Below, in pieces: positions 7,133 to 17,211 of a DNA stretch of 24,814 bases. The stretch comes from an uncultured Clostridium sp. GTDB lineage: Bacteria > Bacillota > Clostridia > TANB77 > CAG-508. The stretch spans positions 1 to 24,814 of the forward strand of contig USEM01000016.1 in assembly GCA_900553695.1 (NCBI GenBank). Reading direction: 5' to 3'. A program made the position numbers and the translations under genes. The notes beneath the pieces are model-generated. The model searched no databases. It was not told where the DNA came from and worked only from the letters and a program-made list of their open reading frames with translations. Position 1 is the first letter of the stretch; each line of letters starts with the position of its first letter.

Positions 7133-10100
7133 ATGGCTCAATTTGATTTGGATAGAATATTTAATAATGCAGAAAATCAAAGCCAAAAGAAGAAAAAGAA
7201 ATATGATATAGATAGAATTTTAAATAGTGCAGAAGATATTTCTACAAGAAATACAACAATGGGAACTATACCAGCAATAACAGGCAGTGCAATACAAGCA
7301 ACTAACAAGATAATAGCACCTATGGCAAAAACAACTACAAACTTAACTGAAGCAGATTTAAGAAAAATAGAGCAAAACTCAGGTTTGAAAATAGGAACAT
7401 TAAATCTAAACAAAATGCAAGCACAACAGCAAAAATTTGAGAATCTACAGCAAAAGGGAAATGAAATTTTGCAAGACAAAAATAATAAAATATATGATGT
7501 AGATTATATTTACTCTGATTTAGGCATAGATAATGGAAAGGTATTTAAGAAAAGTTCTGCATTTAAGGATGGATATGATTTTGGAGATATTACCAAAACT
7601 GTGTTAGACACAGGTGCTACTTTAGGAACTGAAGTAGTAAAAGGGGTTGCAAATATAGGTGAAAATATAGGAGACTTAGCCTCTTATGGAATAGCAGGAG
7701 TGGCTGACCTTTTAGGAAAGGATGAATATGCTGACAAAGTAAGAAAAAATGCACAGGTAAGTTTAGTGGATAAATATACAAAACCTTTGTCTTCTAAAAT
7801 TGATAAAAATTCTATTTTGGGAAGTAAAGGAAAAGAGATGGCAGAAAGTTTAGGATATGTTGCAGGAACAGCTGCTATAGGAACTGCAACAGGTGGAACC
7901 GCAGGAATATTGGGAAAAACAGCAGAAGGTGCAGCAAAGGCAGCTAATATTGCTACAACTGCAACAACCTTTGCAAGTTCAATGGGAAGTGGAATTACAG
8001 AAGCTTATCAAAATGGAGCAACAGACCAAGAAGCCCTTGCTTATGGAATAATCTCTGGTATTGGGGAAGCAGGCTCTGAATTAATGTTTGGTGGTTTAGG
8101 CAAAGTTTTTGGAAAGGTTGGATTTAATCCTACTGGAGGAGCTTTAGATGAAGTTGTTGTACAAGGGTTGAGCAGAAATATAAAAAACAAAATGGTAAAA
8201 ACTTTAGTTCAATCTGGGTTAATGGCAACAGGAGAAGGTATTGAGGAAGTTGTTTCAGGAGTTGTGTCAGCTATAGGAAAAAAAGCAACATTTATGAAAG
8301 AAGAAGATTTGAAAAATATTCTTAAAGATGAAAATTTGGCAGAACAATTCTGGATGGGCACACTTACATCTGTGATAGCACAAGCGCCAAGTACCATTTC
8401 TAGCATAAAAAATAAAACAGATTATTTAACAGGTGAAAAATGGGAAACAACTCAAAAAAATGAAACACCAGAATTGTCTCAAAGCGCTCAAAACAACATA
8501 GAACAAAAAACTATTCAAACAGATACTAAAACCGCTCAAAATCAAAATATTCAAGAAACAAAGCCAAATGGTATAAATACACTAATTAAAGAGTTAGATT
8601 ATTTTGAAACTGCTAAAAAATATAATATTGATACTAAAAATGATACAGTACAAAGTATAGCTAGAGTAACAAATGAAAGAGGAATAAAAGCTAGATATGA
8701 TGCAGATGTTTTTAACGATAATAGACAGAATGCGATTTGGAAAATTAGTAAAGACAACAATGGAAATACTACAAGGGAAGTTATAATTAATCCTAATGCG
8801 GACACAAAGAAAAGTTTAGAAAATATTGCTATTCACGAATTAACACACGATTTAGAAGGTACCGAACAGTATAATAAATTAAGAGATTTAATTTTGGAAT
8901 ACGATAAAACAAAATCAGGATATCAAGAGGCTAGACAGTCATTAGAAGAATTGTATTCTAATGTTTATGATAAAAACAGTGAAGAATTTAATACTTTGGT
9001 AGACAGCGAAGCTGTAGCTGATATTCTAGGAAGTAAATTAGGTAACCAAGAATTTGTAAATAATTTAACAATTAAAAATAAAAATTTGGGACAAAGAATA
9101 TACAGTTGGGTAATAGATAAACTTAATCGATTAAATGCAAAATTGGGATATAAAAGTGAAAAGATTTATTGGACTGATGTAAAAAATAAATTTGAAAACG
9201 CATTTAAGCAAGAATATCAAGGATTAGATACAAATAAAACTAAACTTTCGATACAACAAAACAATAATGGCAAATATGTAAAAGCTGATAGACAGGTAAT
9301 TACGGGAAATGACTCATTAAAATGGGAAACACAAGTCGAGAATTATATAAATAATAATATAAGACAAGGAAAAGATGTTCAAGTAGAAACAGAAAGCGGA
9401 GATATATTAACAATTACAAAAGATACCGCAGGGAAAGCAAAATTTAGGAATAAAATAACAGATAAAAATGGCAATACTAGATATTTAAACAATAAAGAAT
9501 TTTTATCAAAATTAACAGCAGAAACACATGTAGATGAATTAGCACAAATTTCACAAAAAATTAATAAAAAACCAATTCCAGATTATAAAAACCACAAATT
9601 TGCAAGAGATGGATTTGATTATAGAAGTGCATATTTTGAAGATTTTGACGGTCAATATTATAAAATTACAATGTCAGTTGGGAAAAATGGAAGCATTGAT
9701 ACTATATACAATATTGGAAAAATGGACAAAAAAAATAGAAGCAAATCTTCTTTAGTGGCTCAAAGGCCGAGTGATAAAAACATCACTAGTAATGAAGATA
9801 TAACTTCTACTAATAGTATAGCACCAATTAAAGATGATGTCAATACTACTACTAAATATTCTATGCAAGAATCTGAAAATAATTCAGGTTCTTTTAAGTT
9901 TGACAATAAAGGTAGAGAGTTAAGCAAAGAACAGCAAGAATACTTTAAGAATAGTAAAGTAAGAGATGAAAATGGAAATTTACAAGAAGTATATCACGGA
10001 TCTAATACAGACGGAATAACTATTTTTGATATAGACAAAACTAATGAAGATAATGTATTTGGAAAAGGTTTCTATTTTACTGACAATGAGCTTATGGCAG

Positions 10101-13100
10101 AAAGCTATGCAGAAGAAGCTGTTGACTATAATGGAGGAACTAAACAAATATATAAAGGATACTTAAATATAAAAAATCCATTTGTTGTGGAAGGGGAAAA
10201 TACAGTAGATCTAGCAAATAAAATAAGAAATATTGATTATAATGCTGATATAATTGATTCGAATTATGGTGTTGCTTCAACAGAAAAGATGAAAGAATGG
10301 CTTATAAGTAAAGGATATGATGGAATAGAAGTGAAACTAAAAAAAGGTGATGGTTCATACTATGTTGCATTTAATTCAAATCAAATAAAAAAGGTTGATA
10401 ATATTAGTCCAACGAGTAATTCTGACATAAGGTATTCTCAAAACAACAAAACCTGGCAAGATTATTTAGAAAAAAATTATAAAACAGCAGGAACAAGAAC
10501 AAACTTGGAAGATATTAAAATTAATAATAATATTGCACCTATAGGAAAAAATGTTAAGAGAGGTCCTTTAATTGAGGAAATTGCACCTAAGGCTACAACA
10601 CAAGTAAAAAATAGTTTTGATAAGAATGAGGATTTTAAAGTTCCTAAAGTTTTAAAAGATATTCCAAAAGATAAAAGTCCACTAAAGGTACTTAAAGATG
10701 AATTCATACAAGCAACCGTTAATAAAGGACACTATGTTGATCAGCTTGCTAAGCAGAAGAATAATCCGGAACTTACTTATAAGTATGATAGAAATCTGGG
10801 TGCATTTTCAGAGGGACAATTTACAATTGGAAGGGGACAAACAGATAATAATGGTAAGATTATAGGCAAGTCTGTTAAGGAAATATGGAAACCTGCAGAG
10901 AAGGCTAATTTAGTTAATGAATTTAGTGAATATTTGTTATATAAGCATAACGTTGATAGGATAAATCAAAATAATCCACTTTTGGGATATGAAATAAACG
11001 CACCACAGTCAGCTGAAATTGCTAAAAAATTGGAAACTAAATATCCACAATTTAAAGAATGGGCAAAGGATGTTTATACATATTATGATAATGAATTACA
11101 AAATTTTGTTGATGCAGGGCTTATAACTGAAGAATTTAAAAATCAGTTAAACGAAATGTATCCTCACTATGTGAAAATTTCAAGAAATATTGAAAATAAT
11201 TTTAATGTAAAGAGTGATGAAAAGGTAGCAGGTGGAAAGAATCCAATTAAACGTGCTACAGGGGGAAATTCAGATATTTTACCATTAAAAGAAACTATGG
11301 CTTCTTACGCAATTCAAGCTAAAAAAGCAATAAGACAAAATGAATTAGGCAAAGAAGTGGCGAATACGTTAAAACTTAAAGATGTAATAAAGAAAAATAA
11401 TAAGTCAGTGTATGAAGAAATAGCAAGAACAAATGATTCAAATGCTGCTGCAGATATGTTTTTTAATTCAATTAATAATTCACTTGTTGATAATTCTGAT
11501 GGTCAAACAAAGTTGATTTATTATGATGACGGTGATATTGTAAATGTAAAAATTGATGATAAATTATATAAAAGTTTAGATACAAAAGATGTATTTAAAG
11601 ACTTTGAAAATTCTAATATTTTAACAAAAGCAGTATCAAAGAGCTTACAAAAAGTTTCGAAAATACAAAGAGATTTGCTTACAACATATAACCTTGGATT
11701 CGCAATGGTAAATCCTATAAAAGATATTCAAGATGGTGCGTTCAATTCAAAATATCCTGGAAAATTTGCACAGAATTATGCAAAAGCAATAGGAGAAATG
11801 ACTAAAGGGAAGAAAAGTGAATTGTATATGCTTTACTTAGCAAATGGCGGCAATAGTAATACATATTATGAATATGATACAAAAATGCCAACCAAAAATT
11901 ATAAATTTGGTGATGGCATAAATAAAGCGAATGAAGTTGTAGAGACTTTACCACGTTTTGCAGAATTTATTTCTACAATAGAGAACGGAGGAAGCATAAA
12001 TGAAGCAATGTACAATGCAGCAGAGATAACAACAAATTTTAAACGTGGAGGCAATTTTACAAAATTTTTAAATAGAAATGGTGCAAATTTTTTAAATGCA
12101 AGTGTACAGGGGTTATCTAAACAAATTAGAAATATAACAGGACAGAATGGTTGGAAAGGCTATGCACAACTAATTACTAAGTCTGTCCTTTTAGGGGTAG
12201 CACCTGCATTACTTAATGATGTTTTACTTGGAGACGATGATGAGTATGAGGAATTACCCGATTATATAAAAGATGAATACTATTTGTTTAAAAAATCAGA
12301 TGGTAATTTTGTAAGAATACCAAAAGGTAGAGTTTTAAGTGTTATAGGAATGACAGCAAGAAGAACTGTAGAAGCAACTAAGGGCAACGAAGAGGCTTTT
12401 GATAATTGGTGGTCTGAAGTAGTGAGCCAAATGGCACCAAATAATCCTCTTGAAGATAATATTACTGCTCCTATTAAAGCTGTAAAGGATAATAAAACTT
12501 GGTATGGAACAAATATTGTATCAAGTCGTTTGCAAAAAGAATTACCTAAAAATCAGTATGATGAAACTACGGATGAATTTAGTAAGTGGTTGGGAGAAAA
12601 AATAAATGTAAGTCCTAAAAAGATAAACTACTTAATAGATCAATATAGTGGTGGTATAGGAGATATTGTATTGCCTAAGATAACGCCACAGGCTAAAGAT
12701 AATATAATACAAGATAAATTTACAGCCAATAGTACTTTAAAGAATAAAAATCCAGGTAAGTTTTATGAGTTACTTGAAGAGACAACTCAACTTGCAAATG
12801 ATGTTGAACCTGTTGAGAGTGATGTGTTGAAAGCAAAATATCTGAATAGTGTGAATTCAGATATGTCAAAATTATACAAAGAAAAAAGAACTATACAGAT
12901 GTCTGATATGACTCAAGAAGCAAAGAAAGAAGCGGTTGAGGAGATACAGTCTAAGATTAATAGTTTAGCTGAACAAGCTATTAATGAAAGTAATAATGTA
13001 ACTACAAATAGTAATTATGCAACAGTCCGGAGATAAAGAATATTATAAAGACAAAAATAATAATTGGACCGAAGTTACGGATGAAGAAAAAATTAAAAAT

Positions 13101-13658
13101 AAAAATATAGAATTAAAAACTTATGCTGATTATAAAGAAAAAACATACAAGGAAAAGGAAAGACAAGTTAATACAGGCATTTTAAAAGAAAGTCAAAATT
13201 TAAAAACAAAAGATAAGCTTAAAATTTTACAAAATGCTAATTATTCTGCAGAAGAAAAAACAGAAATATATAAAAATTACATATTATCAAACGATTCTGC
13301 AAAGAAAAAATTAAATTTGCTAGAAAAGACAGGTATTACCGATGAAAAATACATAAATGAATATTTAAAATATTTACAACAGGATTTTGAATCTGATATA
13401 AAAGAAAATGGTACAACTAAGGGAAAAACTGTAAGTGGAAGTTCAAAGAAAAAAACTTATGAATATGTAAACAATATGAAAATTACTTATGAACAAAAAT
13501 TAATGCTACTAGGAACGCAATACAAACTAAATGATACTGAAAGAACTAAACTGTACAAATATGTAAAAAGTTTAGACTATACAGAAGATGAGATGAAGAG
13601 TGTGTTTGAGAGCTTGAAAGGATTCACTGTTTATAAGAATGGAAAAGTTACTTGGTAG
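7133..13658 (+). CDS. Giant polyvalent virion protein: metallopeptidase-like, ADP-ribosyltransferase-like and LPD domains; +1 shift near the end
   Basis: Straight reading gives 1967 residues to TAA at 13034-13036. Skipping one C at 13027/13028 joins a second open frame and yields about 2174 residues. The downstream frame has no ribosome binding site of its own. Residues 4-15 and 24-35 are a duplicated motif (FDLDRIFNNAEN, YDIDRILNSAED). Residues ~150-440 are Gly/Ala-rich and partly hydrophobic, possibly membrane-active. H568-E-L-T-H572 with a later E626 fits a zinc metallopeptidase. Residues ~727-880 resemble a large-polyvalent-protein-associated domain. Residues ~930-1100 resemble the polyvalent ADP-ribosyltransferase fold (YHGS with H955, GFYFTD with Y981, FNSNQIKKV with Q1084). 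Residues ~1515-1750 resemble the LPD38 region. Such proteins are thought to be injected with phage DNA to act on the host early. Neither enzyme activity is proven by motifs alone. Confidence 0.8.
13028..13030 (+). other. In-frame CGG at +1 shift site (polyvalent protein)
   Basis: Zero frame reads GCA ACA GTC CGG AGA TAA and stops. Skipping one C gives GCA ACA GTC GGA GAT AAA GAA (NYATV-GDKEYYKDK), which runs on for a further 209 codons. Confidence 0.75.
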
Positions 13659-13666
13659 GAGGAATT

Positions 13667-15094
13667 ATGGGAAAGGAAGATTTATCAAGACCGAGAAGTA
13701 TTGAAGAGTTGCTAATTAGGTTTAAGCTGAATTTCGAAAGTAGTAACAAGGAAATGAAGGAAGAATTGCTGAACAAGGTTGAAAATGAACTTAACAATAT
13801 TGTTAATTCTTTAATTATTAATTTAGCAGATGTTATAGATAGCCAGAACGAAATTTCGCTCTGGTTTTATTCTGGACTTCCTACATTAGAAAATGAACCA
13901 TATACGAAGTGGACAACTGTTGAAGAACATTACGGCGATTTGTATTATAACCAAAACACTGGAAAAGTTTATAAGTTTATTGAAACAGGTTGGTCTGAGC
14001 AAAATGATATTAATTTAATACAGAGCATGGCATTAACTAATGCAAATTTAGATGTCAAAACGGACCATAAAAGAAGTGTTTTCTTTTCCAATCCATCTCC
14101 TCCATACAGCTCTGGAGACTGGTGGATAAAAAAAGATGGTACTTTATTTATATGCCAAATAGGAAAAAATACTGGAGAATTTGAGGAAAATGATTTTATA
14201 AATTCCTCAAAATCAACTATGACTATTGCTATTAAAGATGGTAACAAGTTAACAGTCTTACAAGGAACTGTTACAGAAATTACAGAAAAATATGTAAAAT
14301 ATACAGACCTCGCAACAGGAGGGAGCACAACTATTTCTGGAGACAATATAACAACAGGGAAAATAAAATCAAGTAATTATGTTCAAAATTCTATGGGTAT
14401 GGAAATTGATTTAGATAATGGAACCATAAAAACAAAGAATTTTAAATTAGATCAATATGGTAATGCAAAATTATCAAATGGCGCTACAGTAATTTCGGAA
14501 AAAGGTTTGATGAATACATATACATACGATACGAGAGGGTATCAAATAGTTGGTTTTATAGGAAATGACACAATTTCTCCTACTGGTGTTGTTAAAGAGG
14601 AAGCAACAATTGATTTAATAATTCCAAAAAATTTCAATGTAACAAGTGCTATAGTAGAACTTTTTCATAGCCCAATTTATTGGGGACTAGACAACAAGTC
14701 AGTTTGGGGATATAGCAGGAATTTAAAACTATACAAAGCAAATAATTTATATAGTAGGCAAATAAATGCTGAATATATGGGAGGAATTTTTCTTAACAAT
14801 AATACTACTTATGTGGAAATTCCCAATGCATTTGGAGCAAATGGTTATACACCATCTACTCCAAGCAATAATTCACATATAACGGAAAAAAAGGAATGCT
14901 CTGATATTAGTAGCTCATTTAAAGATTCAAATGGAAACACAATAAAAGGGTTACATCAGCTTAAGATATCTAGTGATTTTAATTTTACAGAAAGTTTTAC
15001 GCAAGAGAATATTGCATCAAAAACAGGATGTGTTTTTGCAATTTTAAAAATTGATGGATACATGAAATATGAATTGGAGGAAGAAAATGATTAA
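13667..15094 (+). CDS. Tail fibre/tip-like protein
   Basis: This 475-residue protein starts at ATG 13667 with GTAGGAGGAATT before it; an in-frame TTG at 13652 is less likely because it lies upstream of that site. The N-terminal ~65 residues are a helical coil. Two Trp/Gly-rich segments (EEHYGDLYYNQNTGKVYKFI, SGDWWIKKDGTLFICQI) resemble small carbohydrate-binding or spacer repeats of tail proteins. Residues ~220-275 contain TTISGDNITTGKIKSSNYVQ and GMEIDLDNGTIKTKNFKL, the beta-helical motif common in phage tail fibres and tail-tip proteins. The C-terminal half is beta-rich and probably the distal domain. Position after the polyvalent gene, before further fibre genes, agrees. The host target is unknown. 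Confidence 0.7.
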   Translation: MGKEDLSRPRSIEELLIRFKLNFESSNKEMKEELLNKVENELNNIVNSLIINLADVIDSQNEISLWFYSGLPTLENEPYTKWTTVEEHYGDLYYNQNTGKVYKFIETGWSEQNDINLIQSMALTNANLDVKTDHKRSVFFSNPSPPYSSGDWWIKKDGTLFICQIGKNTGEFEENDFINSSKSTMTIAIKDGNKLTVLQGTVTEITEKYVKYTDLATGGSTTISGDNITTGKIKSSNYVQNSMGMEIDLDNGTIKTKNFKLDQYGNAKLSNGATVISEKGLMNTYTYDTRGYQIVGFIGNDTISPTGVVKEEATIDLIIPKNFNVTSAIVELFHSPIYWGLDNKSVWGYSRNLKLYKANNLYSRQINAEYMGGIFLNNNTTYVEIPNAFGANGYTPSTPSNNSHITEKKECSDISSSFKDSNGNTIKGLHQLKISSDFNFTESFTQENIASKTGCVFAILKIDGYMKYELEEEND

Positions 15095-15458
15095 AGTTAG
15101 TGAAGATGGGAGAACCATTTTTGTTAGTAGAGGAGATGCTGGTACAATTAAATTTTCAATACCACTATCCGAAACTAAAAATTATGAATTTCAAAATGGG
15201 GATAAAATTCAATTTAGGATTTTTGAAAAGAAAGGCTATGACAAAGAGCCTCTTTTAGACAAAGAAATTACTGTAAATAGTAATACAGAGGAAGTGGATA
15301 TAATATTAACAGAAAAAGATACTACTTTTGGGCCTAAAATTAATAAAGCAACAACATATTGGTATGAAATAGCATTGAATGAAACTAAAACTACACTGGG
15401 CTTTGATGAAACTGGACCTGCCGAATTAATTCTTTTCCCTGCAAAGGCAGGTGATTAA
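15087..15458 (+). CDS. Beta-rich phage tail-associated protein
   Basis: This 123-residue protein starts at ATG 15087, eight bases inside the preceding gene, with GGAGGAAGAAA before it. A start at 15069 would remove that site. The sequence is a regular beta domain (TIFVSRGDAGTIKFSIPL, GDKIQFRIFEKK, EVDIILTEKD, TTYWYEIALN) like an immunoglobulin or baseplate-upper-protein fold. Similar small proteins stand beside collagen-like fibre genes in phages of gut Firmicutes. They probably link or cap the fibre. The fold and role are inferred, and no catalytic motif is visible. Confidence 0.6.
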   Translation: MIKVSEDGRTIFVSRGDAGTIKFSIPLSETKNYEFQNGDKIQFRIFEKKGYDKEPLLDKEITVNSNTEEVDIILTEKDTTFGPKINKATTYWYEIALNETKTTLGFDETGPAELILFPAKAGD

Positions 15459-15459
15459 G

Positions 15460-16155
15460 ATGGGAATTAGCACAGATAAAAGGTTAAAAGGAAATATTAG
15501 TACACCTGAGATCAAAGGTGGCCAAATTGTTCTTACTGGGCCACGAGGAGTTGGTATTGAGAAGATAGAAAAAACAACAAGTTCTGGAGTTGAAGATACT
15601 TATACAATTACTTACACAGATGGCCAAACAAGTAATTTTATAGTAAAAAACGGTTTACCTCTCGAATTTAATTGGGATGGTACAAAGCTAGGAATAAGAG
15701 TGCAAGGACAAACTGATTATAGCTACACTGACTTAAAAGGTAGTAAAGGAGACACAGGAGCTCAAGGTCCCAAGGGAGAACAAGGAAAAGCTTTTACATA
15801 CGATATGTTTACAGAAGAGCAACTTAAAGCACTTACAGGCCCTAAAGGAGAACAAGGTGCCCCAGGAAAAGATGCACCTAATATGTATAAGTATAAGGAA
15901 ATACTAACTGCAGATGTAGCCAAAGGCGGAACTATAACATTGCCTTGCTACTACAAGGTCGGAACACATTGTCTTGACGTGTATTATATGGGAGAACTAC
16001 TGATATTAAGTAGCGATGATGCAGGAAGCGATGGACATTATAGAGAAGTAGGCGAAGCTAATGCAGTAAGTAATAAAATAAAACTTACAACAGACTGGGC
16101 CGCAGAAGCGAATGAATATTTTGAGTTTGTGATAAGGGGTGAGTACAGTGTTTAA
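15460..16155 (+). CDS. Collagen-like tail fibre protein
   Basis: This 231-residue protein is read from ATG 15460, six bases after AGGTGA; an in-frame GTG at 15451 lies inside that site. Residues ~90-145 carry interrupted Gly-X-Y collagen repeats (GSKGDTGAQGPKGEQGKA, then GPKGEQGAPGKDAP), which would form a trimeric triple helix. The N-terminal part (GQIVLTGPRGVGIEKIEKTT) is an attachment domain. The C-terminal ~90 residues are a beta-rich head (GTITLPCYYKVGTHCLDVYY) likely at the fibre tip. Such proteins act as host-recognition fibres. It ends overlapping the next fibre-like gene by eight bases, so the two are probably translated together. Confidence 0.75.
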   Translation: MGISTDKRLKGNISTPEIKGGQIVLTGPRGVGIEKIEKTTSSGVEDTYTITYTDGQTSNFIVKNGLPLEFNWDGTKLGIRVQGQTDYSYTDLKGSKGDTGAQGPKGEQGKAFTYDMFTEEQLKALTGPKGEQGAPGKDAPNMYKYKEILTADVAKGGTITLPCYYKVGTHCLDVYYMGELLILSSDDAGSDGHYREVGEANAVSNKIKLTTDWAAEANEYFEFVIRGEYSV

Positions 16156-16573
16156 TGTATGGGGAAAGATTAAAGAATTAATAAATAGACCTTATATAGT
16201 AGAAAGTGGTTCAAACGAGAACGGCCACTTTATTAAATGGTCGAATGGAGATTTAATATGCAGAAGGTCAGTAAGTAAAGAAAGTTTTAAACTTAGTAAT
16301 TCATTAAGTACTACAGTTCAGAACATTAAAATTTACAGAAGCAATGCAGTTACATGGACTTACCCAATCAAATTTAAAGAAATTCCAACTGTTCAAAGCA
16401 CTGTTGCAACAGGATTAAATGGTTCTCGTTTTTGTCAAACAAGACTTAATGGGGTTGCAACAGCAGAAAGTGTTCAAATACAGGTTTTGGGATTTGAAGA
16501 TTTTACAGAGAATGGGCAAGGCTATAGTAATCTTATAAGTGTAGACCTGATTGCAGTTGGAAAATGGAAATAA
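16148..16573 (+). CDS. Tail fibre tip/receptor-binding-like protein
   Basis: The preferred start is GTG 16148, preceded by AAGGGGTGAG, giving 141 residues; GTG 16139 is an alternative adding three residues but overlapping that site. The protein is beta-rich, with the motif ENGHFIKWSNGDLICRR near residue 23, a pattern (N-G-x-F-I-K-W-x-N-G-x-L-I-C) found in knob domains at the end of phage tail fibres. It continues with strands such as TWTYPIKFKEIPTVQSTV and ends NLISVDLIAVGKWK. It overlaps the collagen-like fibre gene by eight bases, suggesting a complex. Receptor specificity is not deducible. Confidence 0.65.
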   Translation: MFNVWGKIKELINRPYIVESGSNENGHFIKWSNGDLICRRSVSKESFKLSNSLSTTVQNIKIYRSNAVTWTYPIKFKEIPTVQSTVATGLNGSRFCQTRLNGVATAESVQIQVLGFEDFTENGQGYSNLISVDLIAVGKWK

Positions 16574-16593
16574 AATAAGAAAGGATGGTATAT

Positions 16594-16681
16594 ATGAAAA
16601 ACGAGCAAAGCCTTAGGAAATTTATACACAGCATTTAGAAACGGCACAAACTGGCTGAATAGTAAAAAATGGGCAAGATAA
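16594..16681 (+). CDS. Possible 28-residue phage protein with a +1 shift
   Basis: ATG 16594 follows AAGGATGGTATAT. The zero frame gives only 14 codons (stop TAG at 16636-16638). A +1 shift gives a continuous frame ending YTAFRNGTNWLNSKKWAR with TAA at 16679-16681, just before the XhlA-like gene. The place of the shift is not fixed: skipping a base near 16602 gives MKKSKALGNLYTAF, and skipping the A of an AGG codon at 16615 gives MKNEQSLGNLYTAF. It is short, so chance cannot be ruled out. I do not know its function. Confidence 0.4.
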
Positions 16682-16696
16682 GAAAGGATAAAAAGT

Positions 16697-16996
16697 ATGG
16701 AAGATACAAATTTAGTAGAGCGACTAGTAAAAGTAGAGCAGAGCGATAAGTCTGCTCATCATAGGCTGGATGAACAAGAAAAGGATATTGATGAACTAAA
16801 AAAGACTTATGTAATAATGGAAAAGTTGGATTTTAGAATGGAAAATGTAGAGAAGAATGTTACTGGAATAAATACTAAATTAGAAGACGTTGAAAAAAGT
16901 AAAGGGAAAAAATGGGATAAACTAGTAGATTACATATTTTACTTTATTTTAGCTACGCTTTTAGGTTTTGTGGCAATAAAACTAGGATTAAAATAG
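16697..16996 (+). CDS. XhlA-like lysis/holin-associated protein
   Basis: This 99-residue protein begins at ATG 16697 after AAGGATAAAAAGT. Residues 1-70 form a charged coiled coil (VERLVKVEQSDKSAHHRLDE, MENVEKNVTGINTKLEDVEK). Residues 78-97 are one membrane helix (IFYFILATLLGFVAIKLGLK). This is the layout of the XhlA/hemolysin family found with holin and amidase in PBSX-type phage lysis cassettes. It would sit in the cytoplasmic membrane with the coil in the cytoplasm and assist cell lysis. It lies directly before the small holin-like gene. Confidence 0.8.
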   Translation: MEDTNLVERLVKVEQSDKSAHHRLDEQEKDIDELKKTYVIMEKLDFRMENVEKNVTGINTKLEDVEKSKGKKWDKLVDYIFYFILATLLGFVAIKLGLK

Positions 16997-17012
16997 AAAG
17001 GAAGTGAGAAAA

Positions 17013-17207
17013 ATGGAAACTGTAAAGAAAATATCTAAATATGTATTAAACATATTAACAATAATAAGTGCATTACTTTTAGGAATTAATGCAGTTGAAG
17101 GTATTACAATACCTTACTGTGCACAAATAACAGGAGTTATAGCAGCAATAAATGGTGTTATATCAACATATTTGTTAGGACAAAAAGCTATTAAAAAGGA
17201 GGAATAA
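17013..17207 (+). CDS. Phage holin
   Basis: This 64-residue protein is read from ATG 17013, preceded by AAGGAAGTGAGAA; GTG at 17004 lies inside that site. It has two hydrophobic segments (VLNILTIISALLLGINAVEG, QITGVIAAINGVISTYLLG) and a short basic/acidic tail KAIKKEE. Small two-helix membrane proteins between XhlA and amidase genes act as holins. They form lesions in the cytoplasmic membrane that set the time of lysis and let the endolysin reach the wall. It ends four bases before the amidase start, with the AAAAAGGAGGAATAA site in between. Confidence 0.8.
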   Translation: METVKKISKYVLNILTIISALLLGINAVEGITIPYCAQITGVIAAINGVISTYLLGQKAIKKEE

Positions 17208-17211
17208 TTTT

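Noticed and set aside
13969..14346. Minus-strand frame of 125 codons in the fibre gene
   Set aside because: It is a shadow of the plus-strand fibre gene, whose codon use, motifs and ribosome site are convincing.
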